This document shows positions 36,239-43,918 of a stretch of 64,000 bases of DNA, piece after piece. This DNA is from Rheinheimera sp. (GTDB lineage: Bacteria; Pseudomonadota; Gammaproteobacteria; Enterobacterales; Alteromonadaceae). A program made the position numbers and the translations under genes. Below the pieces are notes generated by a model that saw nothing but the letters and a program-made list of their open reading frames with translations, had not been told where the DNA came from and searched no databases. Each line of letters starts with the position of its first letter. The stretch's first letter is position 1. The stretch is taken from NCBI RefSeq assembly GCF_030690345.1, contig NZ_JAUYGV010000007.1, positions 620,001 through 684,000 of the forward strand. Direction: 5' to 3'.

Positions 36239-37549
36239 TTATTGAAACAGCAGGCTAAAACGTGCTCCGCCTAATTCACTGTCATCCAGTTTAAGCTGTC
36301 CGGAATAAGATTGCACCAATTCAGCCACTATCGCTAAACCCACGCCATGGCCTTCATGGTAAGTATCGAGGCGGGCACCGCGTTCAAACAGTTTTATGCG
36401 TTTGTCGGCTGGCACGCCCGGGCCATCATCTTCGATGCACAAGGTAAGCTGATTTTGCTGTGTGATGGTAACTTTGACGTTGTGGCGGCAGGCTTTACAA
36501 GCGTTATCCAGCAGGTTGCCGAGAATTTCCATTAAGTCGGTTTCATCGCCACGGAATACGCAGGTTTCAGCGCACTCTACACTGATAGCAACATTTTTAT
36601 CACGATAGATTTTGCTCAGTGCAGATACCAGCTTATCAAGTAATGGCTTGATATTAATTTGCTTTTTCCAAACATCCTGGCCTGAGCTGGCTGCCCGTTT
36701 CAGCTGATGTTCAATCATAGAGGTAATGCGATCTAACTGCTCTTTCAACTCCGGCTGTTGGCTTAATGCCGAGGTTTGCAATACCGCCACCGGGGTCTTT
36801 AGCGCATGGGCCAAATCACTTAAATGGTGTCGATAACGCTGCTTTTGCCGGTTCTGGTTGGCCAGTAGCAGGTTCAGGTCTTCCTTGATAATCGACAACT
36901 CAGCCGGATAGCGACCGTTAAGCTGCTCCTGACTGCCATTTTCTACGCGACGGATCTCATGGTCGAGTTTGGACAGCGGTTTGGTAGTCCAATAATATGC
37001 CAGTAACATTAACAACAGCAGCATCAGACCAATGCCGATAAACCATTGGATCAGCGTAGCGCGAAAGGCTAATTGCGGTGCCTGTAATCGCTCGTCTGTT
37101 TGCACGACATGCACAGTGAGCGGCCGGGTGTAGTCTTCTGCATCAAACAGCAGGGCAATCGACAACACCCAAAATTGTCCGCCGGGCTGATTTACCATGC
37201 GAAACAAATGTTCACCTTGCGGTAAGGCCGTTAGCGGTGGCGTGAATTGCTGATTAAGTGAGGAATCTGATTGCCACACCAAATCCTGCTCATGGGTAAT
37301 ATAGGCACTGAGGCCGGAGTCCGGCCGGTAGAAGTCAGGAGCGAGGGCGTTGTTCAGTAACTCCACTTTATCTACCGAGACATTTAACTCAGACAAAATG
37401 GCGTACATATGTACTTCCAGCTTCTGCTCTGTATTCGTCAGAAGTTGGGTATAGAAAGCTCTGTCGATAGCAACAAAAGAGCTGGGCAGTAACAGTAGCA
37501 GCAGAAAAACACTGATCAACAACTGCCTCAGCTTCAGAGATAGCGCCAT
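36239..37549 (-). CDS. Sensor histidine kinase (PhoQ/QseC-like)
   Basis: A 436-residue sensor kinase. There are membrane helices at about residues 8-28 and 167-187, with a periplasmic sensor of about 135 residues between. A HAMP-like linker follows, then the HisKA box [11 protein letters not shown] with His248, the N-box [14 protein letters not shown] and the G-box EDDGPGVP with GHGVGLAIV. Its ATG lies one base after the stop of the response regulator. Together with the regulator it resembles PhoPQ-type pairs, but the periplasmic domain does not tell the signal. The PepSY protein encoded first in the operon is a plausible accessory sensor or inhibitor. Confidence 0.9.
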   Translation of the reverse strand: MALSLKLRQLLISVFLLLLLLPSSFVAIDRAFYTQLLTNTEQKLEVHMYAILSELNVSVDKVELLNNALAPDFYRPDSGLSAYITHEQDLVWQSDSSLNQQFTPPLTALPQGEHLFRMVNQPGGQFWVLSIALLFDAEDYTRPLTVHVVQTDERLQAPQLAFRATLIQWFIGIGLMLLLLMLLAYYWTTKPLSKLDHEIRRVENGSQEQLNGRYPAELSIIKEDLNLLLANQNRQKQRYRHHLSDLAHALKTPVAVLQTSALSQQPELKEQLDRITSMIEHQLKRAASSGQDVWKKQINIKPLLDKLVSALSKIYRDKNVAISVECAETCVFRGDETDLMEILGNLLDNACKACRHNVKVTITQQNQLTLCIEDDGPGVPADKRIKLFERGARLDTYHEGHGVGLAIVAELVQSYSGQLKLDDSELGGARFSLLFQ

Positions 37550-37550
37550 A

Positions 37551-38228
37551 TCAGGCCACTGACAACGTAAAGCGGTAGCCTCTGCCTCTTAGCGTTTCAA
37601 TCGGCTTGGTTTCGCCGTCCGGGTCCAGCTTTTTGCGCAAGCGCAGTACAAAAACTTCGATCACATTACTGTCTAAATCGAAATCCTGGTCATAGATGTG
37701 CTCGGTCAGCTCAGTTTTAGAGATGACTTTATTAGGGTTCAACATAAAGTACTCCAGCACTTTATATTCATATGCCGTTAAATTGATCTCTGTTTCGCCC
37801 AACCAAACCTGCTGTGTGCGGCTGTTAAGTGCAATCGGCCCGGCAGATAGGGTGGGTTCTGGTTGGCCGGCTGCACGGCGGATCAGTGCATTACATCGGG
37901 CCAGTAATTCTTCGGTGTGGAAGGGTTTGGTCAGGTAATCATCGGCACCGGCGTCCAGACCTTCTACTTTGTCCTGCCAACTGCCACGGGCGGTCAACAC
38001 TATAATCGGGGTTTTTAAGGCTTTTTGTCTGGCGTTGCGAATTAACGTTAAGCCATCCATTTTAGGTAAGCCAATATCGATAATCGCTAAATCGTAGGGA
38101 TACTCAGACAGCTTAAACCAGCCGTCATCACCATCAACGGCGACATCGACACTGAAATTCTGCTGCTGTAATTGTTCTTTAATCTGCTGCGCTAATAAGC
38201 TTTCATCTTCAACAACAAGTAAACGCAT
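37551..38228 (-). CDS. OmpR-family response regulator (PhoP-like)
   Basis: A 225-residue regulator with an N-terminal receiver domain: acidic ED pocket at residues 7-8, phospho-acceptor Asp51 in IDIGLPKMDG, Lys101 in TKPF. The C-terminal OmpR/PhoB winged helix runs LTAYEYKVLEYFMLNPNKVI to VFVLRLRKKLDPDGETKPIE to RGRGYRF. By family it binds promoter DNA as a dimer after phosphorylation. Its ATG overlaps the PepSY stop (TAATG), and the kinase ATG follows its own stop by one base. Confidence 0.93.
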   Translation of the reverse strand: MRLLVVEDESLLAQQIKEQLQQQNFSVDVAVDGDDGWFKLSEYPYDLAIIDIGLPKMDGLTLIRNARQKALKTPIIVLTARGSWQDKVEGLDAGADDYLTKPFHTEELLARCNALIRRAAGQPEPTLSAGPIALNSRTQQVWLGETEINLTAYEYKVLEYFMLNPNKVISKTELTEHIYDQDFDLDSNVIEVFVLRLRKKLDPDGETKPIETLRGRGYRFTLSVA

Positions 38229-38485
38229 TAATTTCCATCCCTTTGCACGCGGCCTGACTGGCCATCAACTAACACTGTAACTACGCGGCCATCTGCCTGC
38301 AGCACTCTGATGCGATAACGCTGTTGTTCGTTTTGTACTTTAACAATCTTGCCCGGATAACGCTGTTGCGCCAAAGCGGCCGCTTGTTCTCTGCTGATCT
38401 GTGGTTTGTCGCTGATGACTTTCGCATCTGATAACACACTGAACAGGAGTGCTGTTGTTAACAGTAGTACCCTTGTGCCTGGCAT
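38228..38485 (-). CDS. Small exported PepSY-domain protein
   Basis: An 85-residue protein. A signal peptide (VLLLTTALLFSVLSDA) is followed by one PepSY domain of about 60 residues (QISREQAAALAQQRYPGKIV, RYRIRVLQADGRVVTVLVD, SGRVQRDG). I start it at ATG 38485, five bases after GGAGA; the ATG at 38497 has no site. PepSY domains are thought to inhibit or shape proteases or sensors in the periplasm. Its place ahead of a response regulator and kinase suggests a part in the same signal pathway. Confidence 0.88.
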   Translation of the reverse strand: MPGTRVLLLTTALLFSVLSDAKVISDKPQISREQAAALAQQRYPGKIVKVQNEQQRYRIRVLQADGRVVTVLVDGQSGRVQRDGN

Positions 38486-38497
38486 TGTTCTCTCCAT

Positions 38498-38841
38498 ATG
38501 ATATCAGCGGTACTTTACCGAACTATTAATTCGGCAGCAATCGTCTGTAATAACACTTTTCAAACTAACGTCAGTGTTGAACCTGAGTTACGGCTTTTAT
38601 TTACGCTTAAAGGGTAGTGCGCTCAGACTTAATTAACGCTGAATAGCAAACAATAAAGATAAATAAAAAGTTAATTTAAATTTGCATATGTAAATATATT
38701 GGCTAATTTAAATGAGTTGGCGCAAAAACTCTCCGATACTGATTGTGTGGCTTGCTATTTGGTGCAGCGCCAACCCGATACAGTCAGGCAGTAGTCAAGG
38801 CAGTAATCAGGGAACGAGGGCGATATTTTAAGGACGATAAA
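38498..38841. other. AT-rich intergenic region between PepSY operon and comEA-like gene
   Basis: A 344-base gap flanked by divergent genes. It includes CCGAA-N7-TTCGG near 38518-38534 and a strongly AT-rich block around 38640-38715. A pair of inverted arms, GTTGGCGC at 38716-38723 and GCGCCAAC at 38767-38774, is separated by 43 bases and could form a stem upstream of the comEA-like start. I see no certain promoter hexamers and no coding frame that I trust here. Confidence 0.4.
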
Positions 38842-39153
38842 ATGAAAAAAATATGTTTTGCACTGGGTATGACCGCACTGACATTAACCGCAAACCAATG
38901 TTTAGCCGATACTAAGCCGGCAATGGAAATCAGCAAAACTGCTGCTGCCAGCAGCATGCAAAAAGTGCCGTTGAATACTGCTACCTTGGAGCAATTAGAT
39001 GCTATCCCGGGCTTGGGTGAAAAAAAGGCTCAGGCGGTACTGGACTATATTGCTGAGCATGGTCCTATTAAAGACCAGACACAGCTAACTCAGGTGAAAG
39101 GCATTGGTGAGAAGCTGGCGGCTAAAATCAGCCCTTATTTAAGTTTTAACTAA
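38842..39153 (+). CDS. Exported ComEA-like helix-hairpin-helix protein
   Basis: A 103-residue protein. A signal peptide (ICFALGMTALTLTANQCLA) is followed by a tandem helix-hairpin-helix region: VPLNTATLEQLDAIPGLGEK and TQVKGIGEKLAAKISPY. The double GxG hairpins are the DNA-binding unit of ComEA-like competence proteins, and small single-domain members of this type are common in gammaproteobacteria. By family it would bind double-stranded DNA in the periplasm. The start is ATG 38842, seven bases after AAGGA; the longest frame begins 33 codons earlier in noncoding sequence. Confidence 0.9.
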   Translation: MKKICFALGMTALTLTANQCLADTKPAMEISKTAAASSMQKVPLNTATLEQLDAIPGLGEKKAQAVLDYIAEHGPIKDQTQLTQVKGIGEKLAAKISPYLSFN

Positions 39154-39195
39154 GCGCCAATAACCTTTGAATCAAATTACCTTTTAGCACAGTAC

Positions 39196-39223
39196 AGCCC
39201 CGGGATTAATCTCCCAGGGCTTT
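39196..39223 (+). terminator. Probable terminator of the comEA-like gene
   Basis: A hairpin with ten-base arms and one mismatch (39196-39205 and 39212-39221, core AGCCC/GGGCT and GGGA/TCCC), followed by TTCATTT. It overlaps the last codons of the convergent EAL-HDOD gene. Confidence 0.5.
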
Positions 39224-40426
39224 CATTTGCTCATTGGCCCACTGCACCGCGGTATGGTATGCATCCGGTACTTTATCGGCTGGTAGTGTTAAACTATTTA
39301 TTGCCTGGCTGGCTTCCTGCCACTGTGCTGTTTCATAAAACTGGATCAACGTAATGTAATCTGCCAGCACCCCTTGCTTTTCTACCAGGGCTTCTTTTAT
39401 TTCTTTTGCCAGCGGTAACTTGTCCATCACTACATCGATAGGTTCATCTAAAATGGCATCCATCAAAGACATTAAACCGGTAAGGAACGCTTTGGCAGTA
39501 TCTATCTTGCCATGTAATCCGGCAATGCCTTCAGCAAAGCGGGCGCGGGTCATTGACATACGCATCAATTCGGCTGGTTTATCACTGCTGATCTGGGCAG
39601 TAAATAACAACGATAGAAAGCGCTTTAGTTCACTTTGCCCCAGTACCACCAAGGCTTGCTTAATGGTTTCAATTTCTGCGCGACGTTTAAACACGGTGGA
39701 GTTACTGTAACGCAACAACTTATAGGACAAGTGCACGTCGCGCTCAAACACTTTGGTAATTTTTGCCAGGTCCATATCAGCTTTGGACGTTTCGTACAGT
39801 AACTCAGCCAGGGTCATTTGTGCCGGAGACAGTGACTTGCTTTGCATCATCTCAGGCTTGGAAAAAAAATAGCCCTGAAAATAGCTGAAGCCCATATCCA
39901 TGGCGGTTTGAAACTCTTCGTTGGTCTCGACCTTCTCGGCCAGCAATTTAATGTGCCCGAAAGGCGCCACAGCGGCTTTTATCTCGTTGATAGTGTCGAT
40001 AGAGGTAGAGCGGAAATCAACTTTGATAATATCAATAAAGGGATAAAAATGGCGCCATACCGGTTGGTGAATATAGTCATCCAGCGCGAGGGTATAGCCT
40101 TGTTCTTTCAAATGTTGGCATTCGGCCAGCAGGCGCTTGCCCGGCTGCACCGTTTCTAAAATCTCTATCACCACTTGTTCTTTCGGCAACATGCCGGGAT
40201 ATTTTTTCAACAAGGTGTCGAGCGTAAAGTTAATAAAGCCCGGCTTATCACCAAGAAAATCATCCAGGCCAAAATTGAACTGGCTACCTTCTATCATGCG
40301 CGAGGTAGCTTCATCACCGTCTATTTCCGGAAATGCGTTTTGCAAGCCATCACGAAACAGTAACTCATAAGCATAAAGCTGTTTGTTGCGGTCAAGTATC
40401 GGTTGGCGGGCGGCATAAAAATACAT
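39206..40426 (-). CDS. EAL-HDOD signalling protein (YuxH-like)
   Basis: A 406-residue protein with an N-terminal EAL-like region (residues about 3-215) and a C-terminal HDOD domain (about 220-390). The EAL signature is replaced by YELLFRDG (E21), with later blocks EILETV and ALDDYIHQP reduced against active phosphodiesterases. Family members of this YuxH type are often thought catalytically inactive and to act as c-di-GMP-binding or protein-binding regulators. The HDOD region is visible as LSYKLLRYSNSTVFKRRAEI and IKQALVVLGQSELKRFLSLL. I start at ATG 40426 over the GTG at 40450; GGA precedes the ATG by ten bases. Confidence 0.88.
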   Translation of the reverse strand: MYFYAARQPILDRNKQLYAYELLFRDGLQNAFPEIDGDEATSRMIEGSQFNFGLDDFLGDKPGFINFTLDTLLKKYPGMLPKEQVVIEILETVQPGKRLLAECQHLKEQGYTLALDDYIHQPVWRHFYPFIDIIKVDFRSTSIDTINEIKAAVAPFGHIKLLAEKVETNEEFQTAMDMGFSYFQGYFFSKPEMMQSKSLSPAQMTLAELLYETSKADMDLAKITKVFERDVHLSYKLLRYSNSTVFKRRAEIETIKQALVVLGQSELKRFLSLLFTAQISSDKPAELMRMSMTRARFAEGIAGLHGKIDTAKAFLTGLMSLMDAILDEPIDVVMDKLPLAKEIKEALVEKQGVLADYITLIQFYETAQWQEASQAINSLTLPADKVPDAYHTAVQWANEQMKALGD

Positions 40427-40477
40427 AGATGTTCTATCCAAAATGAACACTGAAACACTAATTTAGCAAAGAAGCTG

Positions 40478-40510
40478 ATACAGGGGGTACAAGTTTTTTC
40501 ACCCCTGTAT
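40478..40510 (-). other. Stem-loop between putP and the EAL-HDOD gene
   Basis: Perfect nine-base arms ATACAGGGG (40478-40486) and CCCCTGTAT (40502-40510) flank a 15-base loop downstream of putP. No U run follows on the putP-transcribed strand, so it may stop or stabilise the transcript but is not a textbook terminator. Confidence 0.45.
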
Positions 40511-40534
40511 TTCTTTGCGCCGGCCCGGCCGGAA

Positions 40535-42046
40535 CTACGCTTGTTTTAACTTGTGCAACATTTGACTAAACATCTGTTGTACTTCATTTGACGGTGCGCG
40601 TCCCAATTTGCTAACCAACACTATCGCAACAGTGCTGACGATAACTCCGGGTACTATTGCATAAACTACACTGTTTAACGTAGCATCATTTTCCAGCAAA
40701 GGTGCGTAAATCCAGAATAATACTGTAATGGCACCCGATACTATGCCGCTTAGTGCGCCGGCAAAGGTCATATTTCGCCAGTACAGGCTCAACACTACCA
40801 GTGGACCAAAAGCTGCACCAAAACCGGCCCAGGCATTACTCACCTGTTTCAGAATAGAGCTGTCTCTGTCATACGCCAGTACGATAGCGACTAATGCCAC
40901 TAACAGCACAGATAAACGGCCGATTAACACCAGCTCACCCTGGCTGGCATCACGTTTAACAAAGATTTTATAGAAATCCTCGGTCAATGAACTTGATGTC
41001 ACCAGCAACTGCGAAGAGATGGTACTCATAATAGCGGCCAAAATTGCGGCTAACAAAAATCCGGAGATCAGCGGATGGAATAAAAATTGCGAAAACACGA
41101 TGAAAATTGTTTCCGGGTCGCTCAGCGTCATTTTAGTGTTGGCGACATAAGCTACGCCAACCAGACCGGTGGTAACGGCACCTACCAGGGTAATAAACAT
41201 CCAGCTGATGCCAATGCGGCGTGCGGCTTTTATGTCGCGTATGCTACGGATTGCCATAAAGCGTACAATAATATGCGGCTGACCAAAATAGCCAAAGCCC
41301 CAGGACAACAATGAAATAATGCCTAATACCGACAGCGCTGCACCGGTCTCTGCATCTACAAAGGGATTGAGCAGCGCCGGGTCAATACTGTTTACCTGGG
41401 TTACAACGGCACTCAAACCTCCCAGATGGTCCAGTGCCACCACCGGCACCAGAACCAGCGATACAAACATAATGCAGCCCTGGACAAAGTCGGTAATGCT
41501 AACGGCAAGAAAGCCGCCAAACATGGTATAAGCCACCACCACGCCGGCGGTAACATACAGCCCCAGCTCGTAGCTAAGGCCAAAAGAGCTTTCAAACAGC
41601 TTACCGCCGCCGACGACGCCGGACGAGGTATACAGCGTAAAGAAAATAACAATAACCAGCGACGAAATCACACGTAATACACGGGTTTTATCGGCAAAGC
41701 GGTTTTCAAAGTAATCCGGGATGGTAATAGAATCGTTGGCAACTTCGGTATATATCCTTAGCCTTGGCGCGACGATAATGTAATTGAAAAAAGCGCCGAT
41801 TAATAAGCCGACAGCCATCCAGCCACTGCTGATGCCGTTTAAATACATGGCACCCGGAACACCCATTAACATCCAGCCACTCATATCTGAAGCCCCGGCG
41901 GACAAGGCGGTTACGCCCGGGCCCAGTTTACGGCCACCGAGCATATAGCCGGAGACGTCACTGGTAGAGGTTCGGTAACCGTAAAGCCCGATACCGAGCA
42001 TGACAATAAAGTAGATCGCAAGTGAAATAATCGTGCCTGTTTCCAA
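40535..42046 (-). CDS. putP: Sodium/proline symporter PutP
   Basis: A 503-residue sodium:solute symporter (SSS family), close in length to E. coli PutP. It has about 13 membrane segments and the family blocks MLGGRKLGPGVTALSAGASD, SDMSGWMLMGVPGAMYLNGI and SWGFGYFGQPHIIVRFMAI. It should import proline with sodium. The start is TTG 42046 because AAGGAG lies eight bases upstream and the resulting length matches the family; the longest frame adds 27 non-homologous residues. No putA gene lies within the window. Stem-loops lie both before and after the gene. Confidence 0.93.
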   Translation of the reverse strand: METGTIISLAIYFIVMLGIGLYGYRTSTSDVSGYMLGGRKLGPGVTALSAGASDMSGWMLMGVPGAMYLNGISSGWMAVGLLIGAFFNYIIVAPRLRIYTEVANDSITIPDYFENRFADKTRVLRVISSLVIVIFFTLYTSSGVVGGGKLFESSFGLSYELGLYVTAGVVVAYTMFGGFLAVSITDFVQGCIMFVSLVLVPVVALDHLGGLSAVVTQVNSIDPALLNPFVDAETGAALSVLGIISLLSWGFGYFGQPHIIVRFMAIRSIRDIKAARRIGISWMFITLVGAVTTGLVGVAYVANTKMTLSDPETIFIVFSQFLFHPLISGFLLAAILAAIMSTISSQLLVTSSSLTEDFYKIFVKRDASQGELVLIGRLSVLLVALVAIVLAYDRDSSILKQVSNAWAGFGAAFGPLVVLSLYWRNMTFAGALSGIVSGAITVLFWIYAPLLENDATLNSVVYAIVPGVIVSTVAIVLVSKLGRAPSNEVQQMFSQMLHKLKQA

Positions 42047-42198
42047 AACAGTTTCTCCTTGTATAAGCAGCCGGGCTTTGCTTAAGCGCACCCTAAGCAA
42101 AAACCGGTATAAAAAAATACCCGACACAGGTCAGGTAGAAAAATATCAGAGTCATGCTAACAAGTTGCGCGGGTGGTTACCAGCGCTTAACGCCGGGT

Positions 42199-42236
42199 TT
42201 GCGCCGGCACCAGCCCAATAGCGGTTGCCGGCGCAA
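42199..42236 (-). other. Strong stem-loop between batD and putP
   Basis: Perfect 11-base arms TTGCGCCGGCA (42199-42209) and TGCCGGCGCAA (42226-42236) with a 16-base loop, in the gap after batD and before putP. No U tract follows on either strand. It may mark the end of the bat transcript or protect its 3' end. Confidence 0.5.
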
Positions 42237-42262
42237 CAATACAGTCGTCAAAGCAAGGTTGC

Positions 42263-43918
42263 TTAAGTAGGGTAGAGTGGTGACAAATCAGCTGCCCGGT
42301 TGCTGCCACCGCCGGCCGGTGGGCGTTGCAACCATTTTTGCCAAAAGTCGGCGCCTTGCCAGCTGACATCGGCGTTGGCGTACAGCGCCGCGTTGAGTTG
42401 CTCCAGCTCAGGTTGCAGGCCGGCAAAGCCGGGTAAGGCGGCAAGTTCAGTTAATGAACTGCAGCGTTGGTCCAACTGCTGGTGGGCAAAGCGCAGCAGT
42501 TCAGCCTTTGCCTGTGCCGCATCGTTGCGCTGACAAGCCTGTTTTAACTGCGTGCTGTTAAACTTTACCCTGCTGCTTGTGGCTACGGCCTGCTGTGGTG
42601 CAGGGCGGCGCTGCCATAGCCAATACGCACTTAACAGCGTAGCCAGCCATAATGCCAGCAATAGGCTGCTGATATGGTTCCAGCGCCAGGCATCATTCTT
42701 TACCGGCGTGGGTGTAACCGCGGCATCAGCATCAGGCCGCGGTATCGTTGTAGTGCTATTAACCGGCGCGTCTGCAATTGCTTCCACCGTTAGCGTGCGC
42801 TCTGGTAATGTGGCCCATGCCAGTTGCCCGGTTTGGCTGTTCCACCAGGGTAGTTTCACTTCCGGCAACACCAGTTCACCACCTTTATTGGCGATAACGG
42901 CAGTGGTAAAAATTTTCTGCGCCACCAGCCTGCCGTTACGCTCAGCGCTTTTGGCCTGTGGTTGTTCCTGATACAACCGCAAGCCGTCCGGAAATGCCTG
43001 TACCAGCTCCGGCAATTGATTTTCTGCTACGTCCACCGCCGACAGTGTTATGGTGCGCGTAACGGGTTCACCTTGCTTTAAGCTGGTAATGTCCGGGCTC
43101 CATTCTTCATTCAGTGTCACAAGGCCGGCTACCAGCCAGCTGCCGGGGAAACTATCCGGTACGGCGCGTACTTCAATATCAATTGGTTCTGCCTGCTGTA
43201 CCACGGTTTTGGTGCGGGCAAAATAGTTGTAGCGCGCGTTATCGCGGTCAATCATCTCACCGCTGAAGGTAGGTGGCGCTATGGTAAAGTTGCCACTGCG
43301 CTGCGGCGTAATGGCATAGCGTCGTGTAATGGTGCGATAGCGGATGCCATTAACTAATTCAGTACCTTCGCTATCCTGACCAACCTGCTGAATACCGGCA
43401 CCTTCCAGCTGTGGCTCTGATAACGAGCCGCGCTGTAAGTCGCCGTCAAAATAAATGGTAACCTGATAATAGCTTAGCTGCTGCACATACAGTTGTTGCT
43501 GGTCGATGCTGGCTTGTAAAAACAGCTCGCGGTTTTTGCCGGCGGTGTTGCTTTGCACCGCATCCAGTACCTGTAACTGAATCGGCTTGGTGCTGAGCCC
43601 CTGCAGTGTAAATGCCGGAATAGTGAAGTCGCCGCTGCGTTTTGGCAGCAAGACCACTTTCCAAATCGTGCTTTGGCTGGCTTCGCCATTGATAATACGC
43701 GTGCTTTGGCTAACAGAAGGCACCATTACGGTAAAGTCCTGCTCCAGCACACGAAAGTTAATGGCATCGGCGGCCGCTCTGGCATCGGCTTGTAACTCCA
43801 GCGTGATCGACTCGCCGCGCAGCGCCGGATTTTTGTCAACACTGGCTGTTAATTGCGTTAGCGCCTGCAGCGGTAAACACAGCAGCAATGTGGCAAGCAG
43901 CAGAATACGGGTTACCAT
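42263..43918 (-). CDS. batD: BatD-like protein (oxygen tolerance family)
   Basis: A 551-residue protein with signal peptide (ILLLATLLLCLPLQA) and BatD domains. The N-terminal half is made of beta-rich repeats (TQLTASVDKNPALRGESITL, RRYAITPQRSGNFTIAPPTF, LRLYQEQPQAKSAERN). One membrane segment lies near residues 410-430 (ISSLLLALWLATLLSAYWLW), followed by a cytoplasmic tail. It is the last gene of the moxR-bat operon, overlapping the batB/C gene by seven bases. Bat proteins are linked to aerotolerance and envelope stress in Bacteroides and spirochaetes, but the molecular role here is unknown. Confidence 0.9.
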   Translation of the reverse strand: MVTRILLLATLLLCLPLQALTQLTASVDKNPALRGESITLELQADARAAADAINFRVLEQDFTVMVPSVSQSTRIINGEASQSTIWKVVLLPKRSGDFTIPAFTLQGLSTKPIQLQVLDAVQSNTAGKNRELFLQASIDQQQLYVQQLSYYQVTIYFDGDLQRGSLSEPQLEGAGIQQVGQDSEGTELVNGIRYRTITRRYAITPQRSGNFTIAPPTFSGEMIDRDNARYNYFARTKTVVQQAEPIDIEVRAVPDSFPGSWLVAGLVTLNEEWSPDITSLKQGEPVTRTITLSAVDVAENQLPELVQAFPDGLRLYQEQPQAKSAERNGRLVAQKIFTTAVIANKGGELVLPEVKLPWWNSQTGQLAWATLPERTLTVEAIADAPVNSTTTIPRPDADAAVTPTPVKNDAWRWNHISSLLLALWLATLLSAYWLWQRRPAPQQAVATSSRVKFNSTQLKQACQRNDAAQAKAELLRFAHQQLDQRCSSLTELAALPGFAGLQPELEQLNAALYANADVSWQGADFWQKWLQRPPAGGGSNRAADLSPLYPT

